Source: Methylotenera sp. (GTDB lineage Bacteria; Pseudomonadota; Gammaproteobacteria; Burkholderiales; Methylophilaceae). Taken from it: a DNA stretch of 64,000 nt. A model generated the notes under the pieces. That model worked only from the letters and a program-made list of their open reading frames with translations. It did not search any database and was not told the DNA's origin. The first letter of the stretch is position 1. Each line of letters begins with the position of its first letter. Shown here piece by piece: positions 8,978 through 16,908 of this stretch. A program made the translations under genes and the position numbers. The stretch spans positions 29,711 through 93,710 of the forward strand of contig JAUYAL010000067.1 in the NCBI GenBank assembly GCA_030693535.1, written 5' to 3'.

Positions 8978-9805
8978 CTAAATAGATAGGTTTAATACAT
9001 TTTTAATCATAAACAACCTATTGCTACTACTTGGATTATGTTCTGCTAATTTTTCAATAAACTGTAAAAACTCAATTCTATGAGATTGCTCAAGTGCTTT
9101 CGCACGACCTCGTAAACTTGCCAGTCGTAAATCAACTGGTTCGCGCTTAAAGCCGAAAACGACAATATTACCTGGTTTCCCCGTTGGTAAGGTTAAGACC
9201 AAACCATCAAAGCTCTGTTCGATGCGTTGCAAATAAACTTCAAACTTTTTATCGCTACCCCACAGGTTAATCGCGAATATACCCTCATTTTTTAAAGAAT
9301 TTGCACATTGATCAAAAAAATCTTGGCTACAAAAATCAGGTGGGATGCCATTGCTATCAAATGCATCAATAATAAGCACATCGGTTTTATCAATGCTTTT
9401 AGCTATGCTAATCTTGGCTAAGTAAAGCAAACCATCACCTTCAATTACTTCTAAGCGGGCATCATTTTCAGGTACATAAAACTGACTATGTGCTACTTGG
9501 ATAATTTTAGGATTAAGTTCAATGACTTTACTTGAAATGTGAGGGCAGTAAGCATGAATATATTTAGCCAAAGAACCACCACCCAGCCCAATTGCTAGTA
9601 CCTGTTTAATATCTGGGTTAAACAATAAAAAACACATAATGCCGCGTGTATAAGTAAGTTCAAGCGCAAATGGGTCACGAATACGCATGGCACTTTGAAC
9701 GGTGACAGAACCTAAATGTAATGATCGTACACCATCAGATTCGCTCACATCAACGGCATCTTCCCCCAATACCACCTTCATCAAATGTTTGGCCATTCGA
9801 AACAT
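8978..9805 (-). CDS. Spermidine synthase-like (polyamine aminopropyltransferase fold) protein
   Basis: This 275-residue Rossmann-fold protein is of the spermidine synthase superfamily: GLGGGSLAKYIH (about 93-104) is the nucleotide-binding glycine loop and DVLIIDAFDSNG (about 160-171) the acidic strand. Members transfer aminopropyl groups from decarboxylated SAM to putrescine, but many short homologues next to RNase genes have no proven activity. The start codon overlaps the stop of the RNase II-family gene as TAATG (one shared base), so the two are translationally coupled. I would not assign SpeE without checking the active-site residues. Confidence 0.8.
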   Translation of the reverse strand: MFRMAKHLMKVVLGEDAVDVSESDGVRSLHLGSVTVQSAMRIRDPFALELTYTRGIMCFLLFNPDIKQVLAIGLGGGSLAKYIHAYCPHISSKVIELNPKIIQVAHSQFYVPENDARLEVIEGDGLLYLAKISIAKSIDKTDVLIIDAFDSNGIPPDFCSQDFFDQCANSLKNEGIFAINLWGSDKKFEVYLQRIEQSFDGLVLTLPTGKPGNIVVFGFKREPVDLRLASLRGRAKALEQSHRIEFLQFIEKLAEHNPSSSNRLFMIKNVLNLSI

Positions 9806-11793
9806 TAAACAACCGCCTCTTGGTTTTCCTTATCAGCAATGACTTCTTCAACTTTAAGTTCATCAATTTGGCCTTGATCATCCAAAAAAACATCATCATC
9901 TTCAATCATCAAAATATTTGTAGAAACTGGCTCATCAGCAAGCACGCCAATAAACTTAGTGCGTAGCTCCATCATTAATGTATCTACTTCTTGCACTTGC
10001 AAGTTCACCCGCGTACCAGGCTTAAGTTCAGGCATACCGTACACTTTGGTCATATAGGGTGGATTATCTAAGCGCACTAAATTTTCACGCCAAACAGTAG
10101 CATGCACTTCTGTAAGTTTTTCTTGAATTACATATTGTAAACACCAAAAACGCTCCATGCGCGTTTGAAAGTCGCTATAGGCATGATATGTAGACTCGAA
10201 ATTGCGCATATGCATCGTCAATGCATCGCTATTAGGTAGATAGCTAGGTGTTGTATTTTGCACGACACTAATGATTTGGCGCTGGTTGATTAAGTCTACA
10301 GCACGTCTTAATGGTGAAGTACTCCATGCATACTGCGCCACACCAAGGCCTTGATGCGGTTCAGCTTTGGTCGTCATATATACTTTGCCACCGGCCTGCG
10401 CTCGGTAAAGCCCAGGGATTTGATGCACAGCCAGTAAAGCACCCCACTGATTATTGGCCTCAATCATGAGTTCGGCGACTAACTTATCCATCGGTGAACC
10501 ACGACGGCGGCCGACAATACTAACAATGCCATTTTCTACATAAAAATTGTAGTCAATTTTAGGTGGCTGATTCGGGTCATGTTTACCACGTGCTTTTTCC
10601 AATGACTCGGCTAAATGAAACAAATATAAAAGCTTTGCCCAATAAGGATGACCACTATCAGCTTGTAATGTTTCTTCATTAAACAATGGTTCTAATGAGT
10701 CATGTCGCAGATTATCGATTATTTTAATTAGCTCAACTTTAGTATCACGCTGAATAATCACTAAGTCTGAATTCACATGCAAATAAAGCGACAATACTGG
10801 CTTAATCTGCCCAGCATCTAAGCTAAATGGCCTTATTGCAGCTTCTGGCAACATAGTGATCTTGTTACCTGGCATGTAAATGGTAGACAAACGACGCATG
10901 ACTATTTTATCAAGGGGGCTGTCTGTGATAATACCAAGTGCGGGTGCCGCAATGTGAATGCCTACACGAGTAATACCATCCTCTAGTTGTACGATAGAAA
11001 ATGCATCATCGATTTCAGTAGTTGTACTGTCATCGATACTAAAGGCTTCAGCATCAGCTAAGGGTAAATCATCAGGGATCATTGAAATTTCTTCAGAAGA
11101 AAAATCAACCCCCTTGGCAAAATGCTCACGTAAAAAAGCACCTATGTGAAAATCATGTGCTGAGGGAATCGCGCCGCAGGCTTGTAATAACTTAAGATGA
11201 CTTAAATGCGTATCGTGAGCAGCGGCATCTAATGTTTTGTACTCAAAAGAATTTTTATCTGGTTCATATAGCAACATATCCAACTTCAGCATCAACTCTT
11301 CAGGCATGCGGTGCGATTTAAGTTGCGCAACAAAATATGCCATTTTTTCCGCAAGCAAACGCTTCTTTTCTAAACCAGCAAGGGCGGCTTTTAATATTTC
11401 AGCTGGGGCGGCTTTATAGCGACCTTTACCTTTGCGATTAAAATACACAGGTGCGCAATGTAATTTAATAGCGATAGCAGCGGCTTCTTTTGGCGATGGT
11501 TTTCGACCATAATATTCATTCGCAAATTCTTCAAAACCAAATTCACCGTCAGGCTCACCTTTAAAACTAATTTCATTGCAACATTCCCACAGAAAATCTA
11601 CATCCAAGGTGTCGGCCTCAAGATTTGCCGCATCCATAAAGCCTGCCAATGGCGCTTCAAAACGCAGTAAAACATGGCTAGTTTTAACTTTACTCCGCTT
11701 GCCACTGGCCGATTCTATTTGCATAGAACCCTGCACCTCAGTCATGATTGAGGCTACTTTAAAACTGCCGTCCTCTTCAAAAAATACATTCAT
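9805..11793 (-). CDS. RNase II/RNB-family 3'-5' exoribonuclease
   Basis: The 662-residue protein carries an RNB catalytic domain. The metal-binding loop is SIDDSTTTEIDDAFSI (about 252-267), with the spaced aspartates typical of RNase II/R. The downstream segments YMPGNKITMLP and WSTSPLRRAVDLINQ also match the family. The N-terminus is shorter and different from RNase R, with no obvious cold-shock pair. It probably degrades single-stranded RNA in the cytoplasm. The start ATG at 11793 has GAAAGA upstream. It is divergent from the CobW-family gene and coupled to the spermidine-synthase-like gene. Confidence 0.88.
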   Translation of the reverse strand: MNVFFEEDGSFKVASIMTEVQGSMQIESASGKRSKVKTSHVLLRFEAPLAGFMDAANLEADTLDVDFLWECCNEISFKGEPDGEFGFEEFANEYYGRKPSPKEAAAIAIKLHCAPVYFNRKGKGRYKAAPAEILKAALAGLEKKRLLAEKMAYFVAQLKSHRMPEELMLKLDMLLYEPDKNSFEYKTLDAAAHDTHLSHLKLLQACGAIPSAHDFHIGAFLREHFAKGVDFSSEEISMIPDDLPLADAEAFSIDDSTTTEIDDAFSIVQLEDGITRVGIHIAAPALGIITDSPLDKIVMRRLSTIYMPGNKITMLPEAAIRPFSLDAGQIKPVLSLYLHVNSDLVIIQRDTKVELIKIIDNLRHDSLEPLFNEETLQADSGHPYWAKLLYLFHLAESLEKARGKHDPNQPPKIDYNFYVENGIVSIVGRRRGSPMDKLVAELMIEANNQWGALLAVHQIPGLYRAQAGGKVYMTTKAEPHQGLGVAQYAWSTSPLRRAVDLINQRQIISVVQNTTPSYLPNSDALTMHMRNFESTYHAYSDFQTRMERFWCLQYVIQEKLTEVHATVWRENLVRLDNPPYMTKVYGMPELKPGTRVNLQVQEVDTLMMELRTKFIGVLADEPVSTNILMIEDDDVFLDDQGQIDELKVEEVIADKENQEAVV

Positions 11794-11926
11794 TCATTTC
11801 TTTCAATACAGTGCTTTTGATACGTGGATTTTAAATTTACTTACTGTCATTTTACCTTGTATTAGCATATTCGCTTAAATGCTATATAAAATAGTGACTA
11901 ATTAAAATATTGTTAGTAAATTACTT

Positions 11927-12967
11927 ATGGATAAACGTATACCCGTCACGCTACTCACTGGTTTTTTAGGCAGTGGCAAAACTACGCTGCTGAACAAACT
12001 ATTACATCACTCTGCCATGCGTGACACAGCAATCATCATCAATGAGTTAGGAGATGCTGGGCTAGACCAAGTTCTTGCAAATAGCAATCTGTCACAAACT
12101 ATTGAAAATGCACATATTGCTGACAACACGGTTCTGCTAAGTTCTGGTTGCTTGTGCTGTACACTAAAAAACGAGTTGGCAGATACCATGCGCGATTTGT
12201 TTTTTAAGCGCGCACTTCAAGCAATCCCCCAATTTAACCGTCTTATCATTGAAACGACTGGTATAGCAGACCCAGGCCCAATCTTGGCTAATCTCTTAAA
12301 CGAGCCTGTTATTGAATCTGTATATCGTTTAGATGCGGTAATAGTGACAATAGACAGCATTTATGGTTTACAGCAACTTGAGGCTAATACAGAAGCTTTA
12401 AAGCAAGCTGCTGTAGCAGATGTATTGATTTTAACCAAAACCGATTTGGCAAGACCTGAGCAAATCAACGCATTAAAAGAAAAACTGACCACCATCAACA
12501 CAGGCGCTACGCAACACAACATAACGTATGGCGAACTAGACCCAGCATTTGTAGTTGATGTGGGGTTATTTGACATAGCAACTAAGCAACCCGAGCCTCA
12601 GCGCTGGTTGCGCGCGCCACTCAAAAAATCACAACCCAAAGGTACCTTACCCGGGAATACGTCACAAAAAACGCATGATGATATCGTCAGCTTTACTGTC
12701 GTAATGCCCAGCCCACTCAACTGGGCACAACTCAAGCCGCATTTGTTATGGTTTTGCCAAACTTATGGTAAAAACTTATTGCGCTTAAAAGGTATTATTC
12801 ATGCAACTGACCAATTAGTACCATTGGCAATTCACGCCGTGCATTTTACGCCCTACCCTCCTATGCTACTTGAAGGCTGGACTGAAGACGAACCACAATC
12901 ACGCATTGTAATTATTGGTAAAGGCTTGGATGAGCTAGAAATTCGAAAAGCACTGATGCAATTTTAA
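11927..12967 (+). CDS. CobW/COG0523-family G3E GTPase (metallochaperone)
   Basis: This is a 346-residue GTPase with a P-loop GFLGSGKTT (12-20), the metal-binding motif SSGCLCCTLK (Cys75, Cys77, Cys78), the switch region ETTGIADPGP and the guanine-recognition motif TKTDL. A CobW C-terminal domain follows from about residue 240. COG0523 proteins deliver metals, often zinc, or cobalt in cobalamin synthesis, to target enzymes. No cobalamin or Zur-regulated partner is visible nearby, so the metal is undetermined. It is transcribed alone. Confidence 0.9.
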   Translation: MDKRIPVTLLTGFLGSGKTTLLNKLLHHSAMRDTAIIINELGDAGLDQVLANSNLSQTIENAHIADNTVLLSSGCLCCTLKNELADTMRDLFFKRALQAIPQFNRLIIETTGIADPGPILANLLNEPVIESVYRLDAVIVTIDSIYGLQQLEANTEALKQAAVADVLILTKTDLARPEQINALKEKLTTINTGATQHNITYGELDPAFVVDVGLFDIATKQPEPQRWLRAPLKKSQPKGTLPGNTSQKTHDDIVSFTVVMPSPLNWAQLKPHLLWFCQTYGKNLLRLKGIIHATDQLVPLAIHAVHFTPYPPMLLEGWTEDEPQSRIVIIGKGLDELEIRKALMQF

Positions 12968-12987
12968 CTAAATGAATAGAAAGCCTA

Positions 12988-15381
12988 TCAACTTGGTAAT
13001 ACACAACCCTTATCTTTAAATAATCTCACACAAGCATCCACTACAGCAGCATCGAAAATCGTGCCACGTCCTCGAACAATCTCTGCCATTGCTGCCTCTA
13101 TACCTAAACCTGCACGATATGGCCGGTGTGAAGACATCGCTTCCACTACATCTGCGACAGCTAGAATACGCGCTTCTATAATAATTCCTTCGCCTTTTAA
13201 ACCTTGCGGATAGCCTGTGCCATCAATCCGCTCATGATGTTGCAAAGCTACTTGTGCCACAGGCCATGGGAAATCCACGCCTTTCAATGCATCATAACTT
13301 GCCTGCGCGTGGCCTTTAATCAAGCTATATTCAATAGCACTAAGTTTTCCGGGTTTAGACAGGATTTCTGCTGGAATGGTGATTTTGCCAATGTCATGCA
13401 GGTAACCCGCAACTCTTATACCTTGCTGACGATGTAAGTCAAAACCAAGTTCCGCACTAATTGCAACAGCTATTTCTGCGACGCGCCTTTCGTGCCCAGC
13501 AGTGTAGGGGTCGCGCATTTCACTTAAATTCATAGCAACTTCTACTGTATTCATGAATGCATCTTGAAGTTGCGCAATGTAATGCTGAATTTTATCCTCA
13601 TCGCGTTTTTTCTCAGAAATGTCTTGTAGCAAGCCAATTACAGCTGGCCGACCACGATAACTTGCTTGCGCGCCATGTACACCAACATCTATTTTAGAAC
13701 CATCTTTACGCAAAGCAGAGAATGTGTAATTAATATCATTTTCCTCATCTACAGCACGAATGCGAATGTTTTCAGATACTAGACTGCGGTCTCTCTCATC
13801 TACAATCAACATTGGATTAAGTCCAATTATCTCAACACTAGAGGCGAAACCAAAAATTTCAGCAAAACGATGATTACTATAAACGAAGACTCCATCTTGA
13901 ATAATGTATATGCCTGCGATTGCCTGCTCAACCAACCCTCTAAATTGTTCTGCAGAAGCTTTCAGCTCCTCTTCCATTCTCTTATGTTCAGTAATATCTC
14001 GACTGATACCAAACAGGCCAGTCACTTTACCTGTCACATCAAACAAGGGCCATTTATTGGTCTCAACCCAACCCTTTTTGCCCTGTGCATCGAAGTATGG
14101 ATTAACTTTATTGATAACTGAAAGACCTTCATTAAAAATAACCGCTTCTTCTGCACGATAAATTTTTGCCGTTTCTTCAGGAAAAACATCAAAATCATCT
14201 TTTCCTATCATGTCATGCCAATCAGCGCGACCAGTCATTTCTGCCAGCGTGCGACTACAAAAGCGGAATCGATTGTCTATGTCCTTAAAGTAAATAAAGT
14301 CAGTCGACACCTCTAAAAATGATGCGAAGTCACGGTTCAAATCATTCAATATTTCAGCCTGACGCATCCGCATATCTTCTTTGGAAAAGTTCTCTAGTGC
14401 GAAGGAAACATCATCTGCCATTTCAATCAACGTAGGCAGCAGATTATCTGTAAAATAGTCTGCCTCGCTGGAATATAAATTAATCGAGCCTATCACTTTT
14501 CCATTCAATTTAATTGGAAACACACCAGATGCTTTTACTCCAGCAAGCTTTGCGGCAGAATGCCATGGAATGGTATTGACATTACTCAGAAAGTTATTAG
14601 TAACAATGGGTTCACCTGTAATATGCACTTTAGCAGTTGGTCCAAGTACTGCGTCTCTTAAATTGATATGTAAATTATCAATATAACCAAAGTCATTTCC
14701 ATAGCGGTATGCAGGCAACACCTCATCACTGTTTGGATCAAACATACCCACCCAAACAAAATTGAATTTTCCAATATCAACGACAATCCGACATATCTCT
14801 TGAAATAATTCATCCTGATTTCGAATGCGAACAATCGCATGATTAGTTTGCGATAACATCTCGTAAAGATTTTTTTGCAAATTCAGCGTTTGGGTGCGTT
14901 CATTTACACGATTTTCAAGTGCTTCGTTAGCATTAACCAATGATGCTTGTGCTACTTTTAGGGCTTCAAATGCATTCAAACGATTCTTTACTTCTTGATC
15001 GAGCTGAGCTGGAGATGGTAATTTGAGCGCCTTAGGCACTAGCCAAACTAGCGCGACTGCAGTACTCACTGAAATGAAAGCGGTGATGCCTTTCATACCA
15101 GCATCTAACCAGTAGATTGGGTACCATAAAGTAATAATACCAAGTAAGTGTGTCGTGCCACAGGCTAAAATAAAAGCCCCGAATAATATAAAAATCCAAC
15201 GAAATTCTAAATCTTTTCTACGCCAAATAAAATACGCTAAAGTAATAGGAATTGAGTAATAGGCAAGCATGATAAAGGCATCAGAAATGACGTAAGTCCA
15301 AAGTAAACTTGGAGTCCAACTGATGCAAAAACCATGTGGAAGTAAATTATTAGTGTTCAGTAAATTGGATAGTATGGTCAT
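12988..15381 (-). CDS. Ethylene-receptor-like membrane sensor with GAF, two PAS and HD-GYP domains
   Basis: The 797-residue protein starts with three membrane helices resembling the ethylene-binding domain of plant and cyanobacterial ETR1. The residues matching ETR1 Asp25, Tyr32, Ile62, Cys65 and His69 are present as Asp34, Tyr41, Ile71, Cys74 and His78, with identical spacing. A coiled coil (about 125-170), GAF (about 183-335), PAS (about 345-470) and PAS (about 478-595) follow. The C-terminal HD-GYP domain (about 606-797) keeps LHDIGK (661-666), His690 and HHERIDGTGYP (715-725), so c-di-GMP hydrolysis is expected. No histidine kinase is present. It starts 16 bases after the flaG-like stop. 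Ligand (copper-bound ethylene or another small molecule) is inference. Confidence 0.9.
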   Translation of the reverse strand: MTILSNLLNTNNLLPHGFCISWTPSLLWTYVISDAFIMLAYYSIPITLAYFIWRRKDLEFRWIFILFGAFILACGTTHLLGIITLWYPIYWLDAGMKGITAFISVSTAVALVWLVPKALKLPSPAQLDQEVKNRLNAFEALKVAQASLVNANEALENRVNERTQTLNLQKNLYEMLSQTNHAIVRIRNQDELFQEICRIVVDIGKFNFVWVGMFDPNSDEVLPAYRYGNDFGYIDNLHINLRDAVLGPTAKVHITGEPIVTNNFLSNVNTIPWHSAAKLAGVKASGVFPIKLNGKVIGSINLYSSEADYFTDNLLPTLIEMADDVSFALENFSKEDMRMRQAEILNDLNRDFASFLEVSTDFIYFKDIDNRFRFCSRTLAEMTGRADWHDMIGKDDFDVFPEETAKIYRAEEAVIFNEGLSVINKVNPYFDAQGKKGWVETNKWPLFDVTGKVTGLFGISRDITEHKRMEEELKASAEQFRGLVEQAIAGIYIIQDGVFVYSNHRFAEIFGFASSVEIIGLNPMLIVDERDRSLVSENIRIRAVDEENDINYTFSALRKDGSKIDVGVHGAQASYRGRPAVIGLLQDISEKKRDEDKIQHYIAQLQDAFMNTVEVAMNLSEMRDPYTAGHERRVAEIAVAISAELGFDLHRQQGIRVAGYLHDIGKITIPAEILSKPGKLSAIEYSLIKGHAQASYDALKGVDFPWPVAQVALQHHERIDGTGYPQGLKGEGIIIEARILAVADVVEAMSSHRPYRAGLGIEAAMAEIVRGRGTIFDAAVVDACVRLFKDKGCVLPS

Positions 15382-15397
15382 TCGTTCATTATAATTA

Positions 15398-15748
15398 TTA
15401 CGCGCTATCTTTCAAAAAAGCCCCAGATTGCTTACTTGATATAGCTTCTGAAACCGACAAAACTGCCTTACTTGGAAATTGCATAATAACGTCACCCGTA
15501 ACAGAGTCTGTTACTTTCACCACGGCAATACGACTGGCTTTATCTATACTAAAATCTAAATTGACGTCATTCTTTTTAAGATTCTGATTTATATTAGCAA
15601 TAGAGTCATCAACCTCTTTAGCCGAAGCCTGTTTTACTTGTTTAACCAAGGGTGTGCTTGGAGTCTGTGCGACAAACGTTCGCTCAACAGGCGCCTTAAC
15701 CATGACTGGCGAGCTAGATACTACATTACTTACGCCTTGAATATCCAT
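15398..15748 (-). CDS. flaG: FlaG-family flagellar protein
   Basis: This 116-residue protein has a low-complexity N-terminal half and a C-terminal FlaG domain: LDFSIDKASRIAVVKVTD (about 64-81) followed by SVTGDVIMQFPSKAVLSVSE. FlaG proteins affect flagellar filament length and surface behaviour in several bacteria. It stands away from any flagellin or flagellar operon in this window and is immediately upstream of the ethylene-receptor-like HD-GYP gene, probably in the same transcript. The start ATG at 15748 has GGGAG (15758-15762 region) upstream. The call is based on the C-terminal motif. Confidence 0.8.
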   Translation of the reverse strand: MDIQGVSNVVSSSPVMVKAPVERTFVAQTPSTPLVKQVKQASAKEVDDSIANINQNLKKNDVNLDFSIDKASRIAVVKVTDSVTGDVIMQFPSKAVLSVSEAISSKQSGAFLKDSA

Positions 15749-15975
15749 TTCAATTCTCCCATATACTCAAAAGAAGGAATAGTTGACAAATAAAGCAAAA
15801 ACTTTTAATTAATCAATTTCCTAATACATTCCAACATAAATTCTTAACGGCAGTTTGCCGAATAGATTTAGCGAATTGTTAAGTATTTAGAAAAAATATA
15901 TTTGACTTGAATGAAAATGGGATTAATTGAATTTTTTAGCAAACAGTATTCAGCACTGACTAGACTAGAAATCGT

Positions 15976-16899
15976 TCACAGATCACTGAGACTTTTAATG
16001 TGCGCCATCACGCTACGCCCCAAAGCATGTAAAGAATATCCGCCTTCCATTACAGAAACTATGCGACTTTCAGCGTGTTGTTTAGCAATTATTTTGAGTA
16101 TTTCTGTCACCCAAAAATAATCATTCTCTCGTAAGGCTAAACCGCCCATATCATCTTCCCAATGCGCATCAAATCCTGCAGAAATAAATAACATCTGAGG
16201 CTGAAAGCGCTCAAGCGCTGGCAACCATTTTTCTGTAACAGCATTTCGAAATTGTTCACCAGAGCTACCAGCAGCTAGAGGCACATTAATGATATGGTCA
16301 TTACTAGTATCTGCCCCACAATATGGGTAATACGGATGCTGAAAAGTGGAGCACAACATCACGCGTGGGTCATCATGAAAAATATCCTCGGTGCCATCTG
16401 CATGATGCACATCAAAGTCTGCTATAGCTACACGCTCCAATCCATAATGCTCAAGGGCATATGCAGCGGCTACAGCAACATTATTAAAAATACAAAAACC
16501 AGAAGCACCGGCTCTTTTCGCATGATGGCCTGGAGGGCGAACATTACAAAAAGCATTACTTACTTGCTTTGACATAACCAAATCAACACCCATCACAGCA
16601 GCACCTGCTGCATATAAAGCAGCATCTAGCGTGTAAGGGTTCATGGAAGTGTCTCCATCAAGATCAATGAGTCCTGAGTCTGGAGATTGGCTAAACACCC
16701 ATTCAATATACTCTTCCACATGCACCGATTTCAGGTGTTCTTTACTAGCTTTAGGCGCTTCATAATGACTAAGATGATCAAGCAAACCCGAGGCAATAAG
16801 TTGGTCATTTACAGCATAAATGCGCGCGGGACATTCCGGATGATCCACCCCCATGTCATGCTTGAGAAATTCTAAATGTGTGATGTAAGCAGTATGCAT
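15976..16899 (-). CDS. Histone deacetylase-family (AcuC-like) protein deacetylase
   Basis: The 307-residue zinc hydrolase of the HDAC/AcuC/acetylpolyamine amidohydrolase superfamily keeps the active site: RPPGHHAKRAGASGFC gives His125 and His126, DFDVHHADGT gives zinc ligands Asp163 and His165, SAGFDAH gives Asp244, and EGGYSL gives Tyr288. Members remove acetyl groups from lysines or polyamines. The gene starts nine bases after the stop of a Pat-type lysine acetyltransferase gene, so the two are almost surely one operon. This favours a role in reversing protein acetylation, for example of acetyl-CoA synthetase, which is an inference from context. Confidence 0.92.
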   Translation of the reverse strand: MHTAYITHLEFLKHDMGVDHPECPARIYAVNDQLIASGLLDHLSHYEAPKASKEHLKSVHVEEYIEWVFSQSPDSGLIDLDGDTSMNPYTLDAALYAAGAAVMGVDLVMSKQVSNAFCNVRPPGHHAKRAGASGFCIFNNVAVAAAYALEHYGLERVAIADFDVHHADGTEDIFHDDPRVMLCSTFQHPYYPYCGADTSNDHIINVPLAAGSSGEQFRNAVTEKWLPALERFQPQMLFISAGFDAHWEDDMGGLALRENDYFWVTEILKIIAKQHAESRIVSVMEGGYSLHALGRSVMAHIKSLSDL

Positions 16900-16908
16900 A
16901 TTATTAGG

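Noticed and set aside
8978..9805. Naming this gene speE
   Set aside because: The fold is of the spermidine synthase type, but short homologues beside RNase genes are often not true spermidine synthases and I cannot confirm the substrate residues.
12007..12576. Minus-strand open frames inside the CobW-family gene
   Set aside because: They overlap a gene with clear GTPase motifs and have no independent support.
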